From positions 206,842 to 270,841 of the forward strand of contig NZ_GL397071.1 in assembly GCF_000146345.1 (NCBI RefSeq): a stretch of 64,000 nucleotides of DNA. The letters are read 5' to 3'. The translations under genes and the position numbers were made by a program. Shown here piece by piece: positions 1-8,840 of the stretch; within the stretch, counting starts at the first letter, position 1, and each line of letters opens with the position of its first letter. This DNA is from Peptoniphilus duerdenii ATCC BAA-1640. GTDB taxonomy: Bacteria; Bacillota; Clostridia; Tissierellales; Peptoniphilaceae. The notes under the pieces were generated by a model. The model searched no databases. It was not told the DNA's origin and saw only the letters and a list, made by a program, of their open reading frames with translations.

Positions 1-554
1 TCAGTCTTTTTAAATCTCACTTCAGAAGCAAGTCTTCTTACAACATCATCGTCCCTAGTTTGATAAAAATCAGAAGTGCTCTTCGTTTCTTTTCCAACAT
101 TGTATGTGACGCTGTCTGAAGAAAGTGTAGTTCCATCGAAAGAAACAGATTCAATACTCATCTTATATTCTCCACCGTAGTATCCATAGCCCACAAATAT
201 CTTTTGTTCCCTATCAGATGTGGTGAAGTTGCCCAAATCTTTGGAATCACCATTGCCATAGTAAGAAATACTAACCCTTGATTTAAAATTTTCTGAAGCC
301 TTAGGAATGATTGCATAGACCTCTCCTCTTTCAACTATGAAGTAGAAACCGTCCACATATTTTGAAGAGCTTCTGCCCACCATTTCATTCTTTGCAAGCT
401 CCACTAAGTATCTAGGGTTTGCCCTATTATTTTCTTGTAAATTTTTATTTTCTGTAAATTTAAGCTCGATCCTATCCGCTGCAAATGCGTCGGAAGGAAT
501 AGAAATAAACATAGCTAAAACTAGAAAATATATGATCTTTTTAAAATTTTTCAT
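1..554 (-). CDS. secreted protein of unknown function, N-terminal part only
   Basis: An open frame runs from an ATG at 554 to the left window edge, giving 184 residues; the C-terminal part lies outside the window. Residues 1-25 form a clear signal peptide (basic start MKNFKK, hydrophobic core, small residues ending in SDAFA), so the product is exported. The mature part begins ADRIELKF and is rich in Tyr, Gly, Ser and charged residues, with a YGYYGGEYKM stretch. I recognise no domain. The ribosome site AGAGGTGG precedes the ATG. The gene is divergent from the secreted protein at 694, sharing a 139-base promoter region. Confidence 0.7.
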   Translation of the reverse strand, partial: MKNFKKIIYFLVLAMFISIPSDAFAADRIELKFTENKNLQENNRANPRYLVELAKNEMVGRSSSKYVDGFYFIVERGEVYAIIPKASENFKSRVSISYYGNGDSKDLGNFTTSDREQKIFVGYGYYGGEYKMSIESVSFDGTTLSSDSVTYNVGKETKSTSDFYQTRDDDVVRRLASEVRFKKT

Positions 555-666
555 AATCCACCTCTTACATCATATTTACCTAATTTTATCAATTATTAAA
601 CAGAGGCGTTCTTAACCAGAGTCTCAAGAAATTTGTTTTTGTTTATTTTCTTTATCCACCCTATGC

Positions 667-688
667 TATAATGAATTTAAAAGGGAGG
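667..688 (+). promoter_or_regulatory. extended -10 promoter and ribosome site for the gene at 694
   Basis: TATAAT at 667-672 is preceded by TGC, an extended -10 element; no good -35 box is seen 17 bases upstream. AGGGAGG at 682-688 is the ribosome site, 5 bases before the ATG at 694. The -10 is very close to the ribosome site, so the 5' leader would be only about 15 bases. Confidence 0.5.
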
Positions 689-693
689 TAAAT

Positions 694-1905
694 ATGAAGA
701 AAAAATTATTTGTAAGCATTTTGTTCATTAACTTACTATTCGTAGGTGTGATGGCAAAATCAGATGTCAACCTATTCATCGATGGCAAGCTTCAAGATGG
801 CGATGTCATCGTAAAAGAGTCCAGAACTTTTGTACCACTTAGATTTATTTCTGAAACCCTTGGCTACAAAGTTGAATACTTCGATGAAACCAAGGCTATT
901 AAAATTTCAAACGATACTGACGTAGTGGATCTAAAGGTAAATTCCAAAGACTTTGCAAAAAATGGCGAAGCAAGCGAAATGGATGTAAAGACATTTTTAA
1001 GCAACAATTATACTTTCGTTCCACTTAGATTTATTTCTGAAGCATTTGGAAAAGAAGTTGGTTGGGATGAACCTTCAAGATCTGTTTACATCGGCAAGAA
1101 GCCTGCAGAATTTCCAAAACCTGCACCTAAGGTAAGTTCAAATTATGTGGTTAAAGACTATCCTCAATACGGATTTAAACTACTTGTACCTAAGGATGTA
1201 GATGCAAAACTAGAAATAAAACCTAGCGAATATGATGAAGGTGTATCAGTTTATTCTAAGTATGTAAATGTGGAAGGTAAGAAGTATGGATATGATAATA
1301 CCGGATTCTTAGGTTCTTACTACTTTATAACAGAAAAAGATGAATATGACACGAATTTTAAAACTATACTTAACGGAGAAAAAGGTTGCGTAGTTAGAGT
1401 AGACGCACAAGATTTTATGGAACCTACAGGACCTCTTGCCGATGAAATGTTAAGATCATTTAAACTATTTGACAGGATCATCCTAGTTCCATCAGGAAAT
1501 AAGGTTAAGGAAATGAGCGGCACAACTGCAACACTTGACGGAGGTAAGTTCATCTACACGTTTGGAAATCCAAAAGTAACTGCTACCATAAACGAAAAAG
1601 ATCTTATGAAGCTTCAACTCGAATTCTCCAAAGATGGAATTGAATTCTATGACGTTGAAAATTTCAGTTTCGGTGGAAGTGTAAGATTGGTCTACCAAGA
1701 TGTTGCAACTAATGAAGATGCTTGCACAGTCGCCAAAAATGGCAAAATGTTCTTGTTGACCGATGAAGCAAGAGACGTTCAATACGAAGAAAACAAAAAA
1801 GCTTCCTACGATAAAGCACGATCTATTGTAATAAATAATATTAAATTTAAAATCTCTTCCGGAGAAAATACTCTAAATGGATTTACAAAAGGAATACTTC
1901 AATAG
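694..1905 (+). CDS. secreted protein with stalk domain (copper amine oxidase N-terminal-like)
   Basis: The 403-residue product starts with a signal peptide (MKKKLF, hydrophobic core, cleavage near VMAKS). Residues 24-113 carry two copies of the motif TFVPLRFISE, each followed by a glycine-containing strand; this is typical of the stalk domain PF07833 of Firmicute surface proteins, so the function is structural or wall-associated rather than an oxidase. The remaining 290 residues, rich in strands, carry no motif I recognise. It is followed by a strong terminator and is a single-gene unit, divergent from the secreted protein to its left. The start is set by AGGGAGG. Confidence 0.8.
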   Translation: MKKKLFVSILFINLLFVGVMAKSDVNLFIDGKLQDGDVIVKESRTFVPLRFISETLGYKVEYFDETKAIKISNDTDVVDLKVNSKDFAKNGEASEMDVKTFLSNNYTFVPLRFISEAFGKEVGWDEPSRSVYIGKKPAEFPKPAPKVSSNYVVKDYPQYGFKLLVPKDVDAKLEIKPSEYDEGVSVYSKYVNVEGKKYGYDNTGFLGSYYFITEKDEYDTNFKTILNGEKGCVVRVDAQDFMEPTGPLADEMLRSFKLFDRIILVPSGNKVKEMSGTTATLDGGKFIYTFGNPKVTATINEKDLMKLQLEFSKDGIEFYDVENFSFGGSVRLVYQDVATNEDACTVAKNGKMFLLTDEARDVQYEENKKASYDKARSIVINNIKFKISSGENTLNGFTKGILQ

Positions 1906-1927
1906 TAGAAAAATAAATAGAAATTAA

Positions 1928-1957
1928 AATAGCGGCTAGTCCGCTATTTTTTATTTA
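1928..1957 (+). terminator. rho-independent terminator
   Basis: Perfect 9-bp stem AAATAGCGG/CCGCTATTT with a 5-base loop, followed by a T-rich run. It ends the secreted-protein gene. Confidence 0.85.
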
Positions 1958-2056
1958 ATTTTTTCTTTTTAATTTAGAATTTAATTTTCAAATGTTTTCT
2001 ATGAAAATTATATGTTTAATAACTCATATATCGGGTATAAATTATCTAACATAATA

Positions 2057-2071
2057 ATGAACAATGTTCAT
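2057..2071. promoter_or_regulatory. perfect 15-base palindrome, probable operator
   Basis: ATGAACA-A-TGTTCAT is a perfect inverted repeat located 43 bases upstream of the radical SAM start. Size and symmetry fit a TetR-type operator, but no TetR gene is in the window; that assignment is inference. Confidence 0.5.
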
Positions 2072-2113
2072 ATTTTAAGTTGCCACAAAAAATTTTTTTA
2101 AGGGGGATACATA

Positions 2114-3520
2114 ATGGCAAGTTTAACTAATAAAATGGGACGCAAGACTGCAGAGAAAATAATCGATAGTTCTATAAAAAGTTTTAACGATGACCCTCAA
2201 AAGGCTATGCTAAAGCTTTTGGATTACGGTCAAAAAATGAAAGTCTTTGATGATAGAAAGTTTGAAGATGCTAAGAAAAACGTAGAAAATATGGATCACA
2301 AATGGGTAAAGATGGCATTCGATGTATATGAACACACAGATCCAAATATTTTAAAACAGACAGCGCTAAATGTAGGATACCAAGCAGGGTTATACGGATC
2401 CCTAGTTCAAAGAAAGATTCGTAAGCGCCTGGGCACCAATGTACCTTGGACAATATTATTCGACCCTACCAGTGCCTGTAACTTAAAATGTACAGGATGT
2501 TGGGCTGCAGAGTACGGTCATAAATTAAATCTAACCTTTGAAGAGATGGACGATATCATAACCCAAGGCAAAGAGCTCGGCTGTTATTTCTATCTACTGA
2601 CTGGTGGAGAGCCTCTAGTTCGTAAAGATGATTTGATCCGCCTTTGCGAAAAACACAACGACTGCGGCTTCCATGCATTTACAAACGGAACCCTAATAGA
2701 CAAAGAATTCTGCGAAGAAGTAAAACGCGTAGGCAACCTTTCATTTGCAGTTTCTCTTGAAGGATTTGAAGAAGCTAACGATTTTAGACGTGGAGATGGA
2801 GTCTTTGAAAAAGTAGTTAAAGCTATGGAGCTTATGCGCGAAGAAGGTTTACTTTTCGGAATTGCAGTATGCTATACCTCAAAGAATTATAAGACAGTAA
2901 CCTCAGATGAATTCTTACAGTTCGTTCAAGATAAGGGAGCTCGCCTTGCGTGGTTCTTCCACTACATGCCAGTAGGAAAAGATGCAGTGGTAGATCTAAT
3001 GCTTAAGCCAGATCAAAGAAAGTACATGATCCACCGCATTCGTGACATAAGAAAGGATCCTAACGGTTTTCAACTATTCCCTATCGATTTCCAAAACGAT
3101 GGAGAATTTATAAACGGTTGTATCGCCGGAGGCAAAAACTATCTCCATATAAATGCAAATGGAGACGTGGAACCTTGCGTATTCATCCACTACTCCTCAG
3201 CAAATATAAGGGACACCAGCATAAAAGATGCACTTGCTCAACCACTGTTCCGTCAATATCAACAAAATCAACCATTTAACGAAAATCATTTCAGACCTTG
3301 CCCAATGCTTGAAAATCCAGAGTTTCTACGTCATATGGTAGAGACTTCACAGGCTCACTCCACAGATTTAATCGCAAGCGAAAGCGCCGAAGAACTCTGT
3401 ACAAAATGTGATGCCTATGCCAAGGAATGGCGTCCAATGGCTGAAGAAATTTGGAAGGAATATAATTCCGATTGGAATCAAGAGAAAGTAAATAAAAAAG
3501 ACCACACCATTGTGCGTTGA
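2114..3520 (+). CDS. radical SAM protein with C-terminal SPASM-like cluster region
   Basis: The 468-residue protein has the radical SAM cluster motif CxxxCxxC at residues 122-129 (SACNLKCTGCWA), the GGEPL motif characteristic of SAM binding, and a cysteine-rich C-terminal half (NGDVEPCVF, RPCPM, ELCTKC) that should bind one or more auxiliary [4Fe-4S] clusters, as in SPASM/twitch enzymes. About 110 helical residues precede the radical SAM core. Such enzymes start chemistry by reductive cleavage of S-adenosylmethionine; the substrate cannot be read from the sequence, and no RiPP precursor peptide is nearby. The ribosome site AAGGGGG precedes ATG 2114. It is a single-gene unit with an upstream palindrome and its own terminator. 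Confidence 0.85.
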   Translation: MASLTNKMGRKTAEKIIDSSIKSFNDDPQKAMLKLLDYGQKMKVFDDRKFEDAKKNVENMDHKWVKMAFDVYEHTDPNILKQTALNVGYQAGLYGSLVQRKIRKRLGTNVPWTILFDPTSACNLKCTGCWAAEYGHKLNLTFEEMDDIITQGKELGCYFYLLTGGEPLVRKDDLIRLCEKHNDCGFHAFTNGTLIDKEFCEEVKRVGNLSFAVSLEGFEEANDFRRGDGVFEKVVKAMELMREEGLLFGIAVCYTSKNYKTVTSDEFLQFVQDKGARLAWFFHYMPVGKDAVVDLMLKPDQRKYMIHRIRDIRKDPNGFQLFPIDFQNDGEFINGCIAGGKNYLHINANGDVEPCVFIHYSSANIRDTSIKDALAQPLFRQYQQNQPFNENHFRPCPMLENPEFLRHMVETSQAHSTDLIASESAEELCTKCDAYAKEWRPMAEEIWKEYNSDWNQEKVNKKDHTIVR

Positions 3521-3546
3521 TAATATCCTATATAAATAATAATTAT

Positions 3547-3574
3547 AGCGGCAGTTTTCGGCTGTCGTTTTTTT
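3547..3574 (+). terminator. rho-independent terminator
   Basis: Stem CGGCAG/CTGTCG (one G-U pair) with a TTTTCGG loop, followed by seven T. Ends the radical SAM gene. The rest of 3575-3744 is AT-rich and contains nothing else I can support. Confidence 0.7.
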
Positions 3575-3744
3575 ATACTATTTTATAAAACTCCGTTTAG
3601 AAATCTTCAGTATAAGTTTAATTATTTTAATTTTTATGTTAATTTAATTAATATTTTTAATTTAAAACTTAATTTTTTTTAATATTTATATTGCATTTTT
3701 GAATTTTAGTAGTACAATTAAGTTAAAGATGAAAGGAGAATCTT

Positions 3745-4116
3745 ATGGCAAATAAAATTCCAGGCACTTGTCCTTTCTGTGGCAAGCCAACCGTTGCAAC
3801 TAGAATCGAATGTAAACACTGTAATATTTCCATAGAAGGAGATTTCTATTTAACTAAGTTTAACCAGCTTACAGAAGAGCAACTTAAAATGGTGGAACTT
3901 TTCCTTGTTAGTCGTGGAAGTATTAAAGAAATGGAACGCATGATGGGAATATCCTATCCAACTGTGCGTAATAAATTGGAAGAAATAGTGGTGGCTCTAG
4001 GTTACCCAGAAGATACAGAGATAACTCTTAGTCGTTCAGAAGTTTTAGATAAACTGGATAAGGGTGAAATCACTTCTGAAGAAGCTGTAAATTTACTTAA
4101 ACAAAGGAGGGATTAA
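3745..4116 (+). CDS. DUF2089 family protein, zinc ribbon plus HTH-like region
   Basis: This 123-residue protein begins with a zinc ribbon (CPFCGKP, then CKHC, four cysteines) and continues with a helical segment, GSIKEMERMMGISYPTVRNK, resembling a helix-turn-helix. Both are features of the DUF2089 family, usually small cytoplasmic putative regulators. The C-terminal tail ILDKL-like helix LDKLDKGEITSEEAVNLL resembles the start of the next protein, suggesting a shared SHOCT-like module. It lies one base before the DUF4097 gene and is surely co-transcribed with it. AAAGGAGAA sets the ATG start. Confidence 0.8.
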   Translation: MANKIPGTCPFCGKPTVATRIECKHCNISIEGDFYLTKFNQLTEEQLKMVELFLVSRGSIKEMERMMGISYPTVRNKLEEIVVALGYPEDTEITLSRSEVLDKLDKGEITSEEAVNLLKQRRD

Positions 4117-4117
4117 T

Positions 4118-5275
4118 TTGAAAGAACAAGATCAAATTCTAGAAATGTTACAAAAAGGAAAGATTACAGTAGAAGAAGCGAAAGAGCTTTTAAATGCTTT
4201 GGACTACGAAGAACCGATAAATAAGAAGAATAAAAATGTCATCTCCTTCGATGTAGATAAGGCGAAGGAAGGATTCCAAGGTATAGAAAAAAGCGTAAAT
4301 GATTTTATAAAAACTACATTCGCAACTATTTTCGATAAGGATTTTACTTTCCAAATCAAAGGAAAATTCGACCTTTTCCAAAAACTATTTAAGGTAGATG
4401 TTTCTAATATGAAAAACCCAGAACTTTTTATTTACAATAGAAATGGATCTGTTCAGTTGGAAGAGTCTGACGATGATGAGCTAAATATAAATGTTAAAGT
4501 CCACTACAAAAATATGGAAAACTTCGAAGAAAGTGACTTCTTCACCTTTGAAAATGATGGCGAACACATTTCTTTTAAATCAAAAAAACCTAGCGAAAAT
4601 GAGCAGTTCTACCTAGAAGTAGTGGCACAAATTCCAAGTAGAGAATTTTCAAATATTGTGGTAGATACTACCAACGCACCTATTTTTGCAGAAGATATTT
4701 TCGCGTCAAAACTTGATCTATCCACCACAAACGGAAAGATAATACTTGAGGATTCAAATGTAGACGAACTATCTATAACCACATCCAACGGACCGATTAA
4801 TATAGAAGACACAAAAGGCTCAGTGGCAAATGTAAAATCATCCAATAGCAAGATTATTATGGAAGATATTTCTTTTGATGATTTTAAAGGTACAACTTCC
4901 AACGGCAAGATAAATGGAGAGAACTTGGACTTCTCCGATTTGAATCTACATACCTCAAACGGTTCTATCCTTTTAGAAAATCTTTCTACAGATCGACTAA
5001 AAAAAGCAAGTCTCAAAAGCTCCAACGGAGATTTGTCTATGGAACTTGGAAGTCTAAGACGCAGGGCAAACTTTGACCTCGCAACCACCTCCGGAAGAAT
5101 CAATTTAAATATTCCCGTTGAGATGAAATCAAATTCCCAAAAGGATACCTACTCCTATAACAAACACATCGTCGCATCCACTACCCATTTCGAAGAAGAA
5201 GGAAACGCTATTGATTTCGTACTAGCAACAGCAAATGCAAATATAAATATTGAAGACAACAAAAACATAGACTAA
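4118..5275 (+). CDS. DUF4097 beta-strand repeat protein with SHOCT-like N-terminus
   Basis: The 385-residue product starts at TTG 4118 behind AAAGGAGGG, one base after the DUF2089 stop. Residues 5-27 (ILEMLQKGKITVEEAKELL) form a short SHOCT-like helical module found at the start of many Firmicute YvlB-type proteins. From about residue 170 the chain has repeated units of the form TTNGKI, TSNGPI, TSNGKI, TSNGSI, SSNGDL and TTSGRI, the signature of the DUF4097 beta-solenoid. No signal peptide or membrane segment is seen, so it is probably cytoplasmic or membrane-peripheral. The DUF2089-DUF4097 pairing is common in Firmicutes and linked to envelope stress; that role is inference here. Confidence 0.8.
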   Translation: MKEQDQILEMLQKGKITVEEAKELLNALDYEEPINKKNKNVISFDVDKAKEGFQGIEKSVNDFIKTTFATIFDKDFTFQIKGKFDLFQKLFKVDVSNMKNPELFIYNRNGSVQLEESDDDELNINVKVHYKNMENFEESDFFTFENDGEHISFKSKKPSENEQFYLEVVAQIPSREFSNIVVDTTNAPIFAEDIFASKLDLSTTNGKIILEDSNVDELSITTSNGPINIEDTKGSVANVKSSNSKIIMEDISFDDFKGTTSNGKINGENLDFSDLNLHTSNGSILLENLSTDRLKKASLKSSNGDLSMELGSLRRRANFDLATTSGRINLNIPVEMKSNSQKDTYSYNKHIVASTTHFEEEGNAIDFVLATANANINIEDNKNID

Positions 5276-5290
5276 AAAAAAAATACAAAA

Positions 5291-5341
5291 TAAAAAGCAA
5301 CGATTTGAGAAAATTTAAAAATTCTCTTCGTTGCTTTTTTA
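5291..5341. terminator. bidirectional terminator between convergent genes
   Basis: AAAAAGCAACGA pairs with TCGTTGCTTTTT across a loop of about 25 bases; A-runs and T-runs on both sides let it serve the DUF4097 gene and the permease gene that meet here. Confidence 0.8.
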
Positions 5342-5343
5342 TT

Positions 5344-6708
5344 TTATTCAGTTCTTATTGCATCCAGTGCGGATAGTTTCATTGCACGTCTAGCAGGTAG
5401 GTATCCTGAAAGAAGTCCAATTAGCGTTGAAAATCCTAGTGCAGTTAGGATAAGTCCTACAGAAATTATGGAAATCTTAGGCTCGAAGTTTACTGTTTCT
5501 CCACCCAGCTGTCCCATAAAGTACCCGGCGAAAAATTTGTTCGCAAGTACAGAGATAATAAGTGAGTTTACAACTGCGATCACTCCTCCGATAAGACCTA
5601 TAAGGCTCGCTTCTAAAAGGAATAGGTTTTGAATATCTCTTATAGATGCTCCTATTACCTTCATGATTCCGATTTCTTTGGTCCTTTCGTAGATGGACAT
5701 GATCATTGTGTTTGCGATACCAATAGCTGCAATTATAAATGAAATTGCTCCGATACCGCCAAAGACTGCCTGTACGATTCCTATCTGTTTATTGGCATTA
5801 TCTAAGAATTCTTTCGTCATATTGTAAGGACGAAATCCCTTATCTTTAAGCGATTTTGTTACTGCGTCTACATTTTTTATATCATCCACTACTACTTTTA
5901 TATTGTTGTAGTTCTTGGATTTTAATTTTACTTTGAATTGACTCGCCAAGGCTTTATAAGTTTCGATGCTCATAAAGAGACAATTTTGTTTTTGGTAGTC
6001 GTTTCCTTCTGTCATTTCTCCAGATATTCTAAGTTGAACTTGTTTACCGTCGCTTTGATTGTTTTGATTTCCATCCATCTCCATGGATCCCATATCTGAC
6101 ATTCTATCATCGTCACTTGTTGATTTTGGTTCAAATTTTGTGATGTAGATCTTTCGATTCATCAAAGATTTCTTTTCTGAAAAATAGTTAGGACGACTTC
6201 TATCGTAGAATTGATACTTAACCTGGGAACCTAAAATTACCACAGGATTTTTTTCTCCTGGCGCTATATATTTCCCATTTGCAAGCTCAATTCCATAGTC
6301 TTCCATATATTGAGGTGGCATCCCAACTATATCCACATAGCTAGCTTCTTCTCTTCCCATTTTTAGACTGACAGTAGCTTCGTACATAGGGATTACTGCC
6401 TTTATATGTTCTATTTCAGAAACTTCATTTATGGTTTGATTGTTCATCGGTTTCTTCTTTGGCTTTTGGTATCCCGGCTTGTCCATCTCTGGATCAAATC
6501 TCGTGAATTGACTATTTAGCTCTAGGACCCTCATGTCCCCCATATCCTCATAGAATTTGGAGTTCATAAATTTAAAACCACGACCGATTGAAATAATTAT
6601 AATTATTGCCGTTGCACCGATTATTACACCTAGAACGGTCAGGAATGTCCTTAGCTTCCTCGAAGCCAGGTTTCCCGCCGCCATTTTGAATAAATCGCTA
6701 AACTTCAT
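5344..6708 (-). CDS. ABC transporter permease, MacB/FtsX type
   Basis: The 454-residue membrane protein has one N-terminal membrane helix (around residues 20-45, after MKFSDLFKMAAGNLASRKLR), a large extracellular MacB-like periplasmic-core domain (50-310) and three C-terminal helices, the FtsX/MacB layout. The motif ERTKEIGIMKVIGA before the second helix is typical of the family. The extracellular domain contains a low-complexity stretch rich in Met, Asp, Asn and Gln (around residues 195-220). It is the last gene of a three-gene operon with the ATPase and the surface-domain protein; its start overlaps the preceding stop by one base (TAATG). Such systems export or extract peptides, lipoproteins or antibiotics. 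Confidence 0.88.
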   Translation of the reverse strand: MKFSDLFKMAAGNLASRKLRTFLTVLGVIIGATAIIIIISIGRGFKFMNSKFYEDMGDMRVLELNSQFTRFDPEMDKPGYQKPKKKPMNNQTINEVSEIEHIKAVIPMYEATVSLKMGREEASYVDIVGMPPQYMEDYGIELANGKYIAPGEKNPVVILGSQVKYQFYDRSRPNYFSEKKSLMNRKIYITKFEPKSTSDDDRMSDMGSMEMDGNQNNQSDGKQVQLRISGEMTEGNDYQKQNCLFMSIETYKALASQFKVKLKSKNYNNIKVVVDDIKNVDAVTKSLKDKGFRPYNMTKEFLDNANKQIGIVQAVFGGIGAISFIIAAIGIANTMIMSIYERTKEIGIMKVIGASIRDIQNLFLLEASLIGLIGGVIAVVNSLIISVLANKFFAGYFMGQLGGETVNFEPKISIISVGLILTALGFSTLIGLLSGYLPARRAMKLSALDAIRTE

Positions 6709-8840
6709 TAGATTGTTAGATCCTCATTTTCTTTTTTCTTTTTCTTGTAGATAAAGAATGCTCCACCGATTGCTGCAGCCGCTACTGCAAGCCCACCGAG
6801 TATTTTGAAGATACCTTTAGATGAACCTCCGCCCATGTCTTGGTTGTTCATGTCATTTTCATCCATTTTAGGCATATCTTCTACGGTGAATTCATATTCT
6901 TTCTTTACCTCTTGGGTAACTCCCATTGAATCTTCGAAGGTCCAAACGAGTTCAACCTTCTTTTGTCCTGGAGTATCAGGAGTTACATTTACCATAAAGG
7001 TATCTTGAGAGCCCGGTGCAAAAGCTCCTTTGTAGTATGATGGTGTATCGAACTTCAATCCTTCGCCCTTGATCTTAATCATTACGTTTGAAAGATTTGC
7101 CTTACCAGTGTTGTAATAATCTATTGAAAGTGGAGTTTCCCCTCCTACCATAAATTCACCTTGTGGTAGCACGTCTCCCACTTCAAGTTTAGCTTGTTGA
7201 ACTACAGGCACACCAATTTGAGCGGTGTCTGTATATTTATTTGCCTTTGCATCTTCGTATTCAAAGTTTGCAACTACTGTATAAGTTTTTGCAGCAGTAT
7301 CAGGAACGGTTGTAAAAGTAATTTCCTTTTCAATCCTTGCTCCCGGCGCGATGCTTGCAATGTAGAAAGTATTAGAAGAATCCACCGGTGTAAATACGGA
7401 CGCGGTTGGCATAGCTCCACCAGTTTGTCCTCCGTTAGAATCTCCAGAACCTACAGACTCTTGAGTATCTGAAGTAAGGAAGATCTTGATATTTTTAACA
7501 GTCTTCTTCGCATTAGTGTTGAAGAATTTTAAATATAGTTTAAATGGCTTGCCCGCTTCAATAGTTTGTGGTTCTAAATAATAATCTTCGATTATAAGTT
7601 TAGGTGTAGATTCATTTACAGGTTTGCCGTCATTCTTTTCAACTGGAGCCTTTACAAATACTCCCACGATTTGACTTGTAGATTGAGCTTCCGCCTTTGT
7701 ATCGTCTGTGTAATCAACCTTTAGTTCCACAGGATAGTTCTTAGTTTCTGCAGAAGGTGTAACCATAAAGTCGTAGGAGAAGTTTTTCTTTTCTCCTGGT
7801 GCAAGTTCTTTTAGTTGAATAATTGAAACGGTTCTAGAAGCAAGTCCGTTTTGGTCTTGGCTATTTGCTTGTACCTTTAGATTCTTAGCAGTAACCTTTC
7901 CTGTGTTTACAAGATCAAAGGAAATGGTGGTCTTTGCATTTCTATATAGAATTCCTGATGGGAATTTGATATTTCTAAATTCTAGAGCTGAAGGCTCTTG
8001 TTGTGATTTAGTAATATTGAATGAAAATTGATATTTGCCAGTCTTAGGCGCTTGTTCAGAAGTTTTGTCTTGTCCTGGTCCATATCCTGAAAATGTATAG
8101 TCAAGGTCTAGCATGTACGTTCCAGGGGCTGTGGATTTATCAGACTTTAAATTAAAAGTGATGTACTTAGTTTCTCCCGGGTTAAGAGTTGTAATATCAA
8201 CAGTAGAAAGTCCGCTTGCAAGGGTGATCTTTTGTGATTCAAGTTTATCAATGGATAGTTTTATATTATTTGCAGGAGCATCACCAGTGTTTGTAACTTG
8301 GAATGGAACTTGGAATTCCTTGCCCGCTTCTTGTTCGTTTATCCAGAATGTTTCAACCTTTTTAATTTCTATTGCTGGGTTAACAGGTTTTGAAGGCGCA
8401 GTTATTTTTACATAGACAGTTTCTTGTTGAGTAAGAGTTTTAGTTCCTACCTTATATTGTAAATCTAAGGTAACAGGAACAGTTCCACCTTGAAATCCAC
8501 TGTCAGCAACAATATCAAAACTTCCTTCTTGTTCAGTATTATCTTTTAAATTAAAGTATATTGAATTATCGCTTTTATAGACATATCCGTCTCCTTGGAT
8601 ATATACTTTGTCCGGATCTTTTATAGACGCTTTTATAATAAGATCTGTTACATCTTCATTATAAGTTTTATCTTTTTTAATTTTTACTTTAACATTGGCA
8701 CTGCCATTGCTTAAAATATTTGTTGTTTGATTTACAGATACAACAATGCAAGGATTAACAATTTGGTTTGCTCCATTTGCATAAGTATTAATCGTAAATA
8801 GCATTATTAATGCCAGTAATATAGAAGTGAATTTTTTCAT
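6708..8840 (-). CDS. surface-anchored multi-domain protein of an ABC exporter (COG1361-like)
   Basis: The 710-residue protein has a signal peptide (1-23), four to five immunoglobulin-like CARDB/NEW3 repeats with the recurring pattern NTG followed by L-PGE or APG (for example VTNTGDAPANNIKL, VNTGKVTAKNLKV, YNTGKANLSNV), a flexible linker rich in Met, Asp and Asn, one C-terminal membrane helix at about 680-700, and a basic KKKKK cytoplasmic end. It should stand on the outer face of the membrane. Genes of this kind sit between MacB-type ATPases and permeases in Firmicutes, taking the place of the Gram-negative adaptor; that role is inference. The start overlaps the ATPase stop by 4 bases. Confidence 0.82.
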   Translation of the reverse strand: MKKFTSILLALIMLFTINTYANGANQIVNPCIVVSVNQTTNILSNGSANVKVKIKKDKTYNEDVTDLIIKASIKDPDKVYIQGDGYVYKSDNSIYFNLKDNTEQEGSFDIVADSGFQGGTVPVTLDLQYKVGTKTLTQQETVYVKITAPSKPVNPAIEIKKVETFWINEQEAGKEFQVPFQVTNTGDAPANNIKLSIDKLESQKITLASGLSTVDITTLNPGETKYITFNLKSDKSTAPGTYMLDLDYTFSGYGPGQDKTSEQAPKTGKYQFSFNITKSQQEPSALEFRNIKFPSGILYRNAKTTISFDLVNTGKVTAKNLKVQANSQDQNGLASRTVSIIQLKELAPGEKKNFSYDFMVTPSAETKNYPVELKVDYTDDTKAEAQSTSQIVGVFVKAPVEKNDGKPVNESTPKLIIEDYYLEPQTIEAGKPFKLYLKFFNTNAKKTVKNIKIFLTSDTQESVGSGDSNGGQTGGAMPTASVFTPVDSSNTFYIASIAPGARIEKEITFTTVPDTAAKTYTVVANFEYEDAKANKYTDTAQIGVPVVQQAKLEVGDVLPQGEFMVGGETPLSIDYYNTGKANLSNVMIKIKGEGLKFDTPSYYKGAFAPGSQDTFMVNVTPDTPGQKKVELVWTFEDSMGVTQEVKKEYEFTVEDMPKMDENDMNNQDMGGGSSKGIFKILGGLAVAAAAIGGAFFIYKKKKKENEDLTI

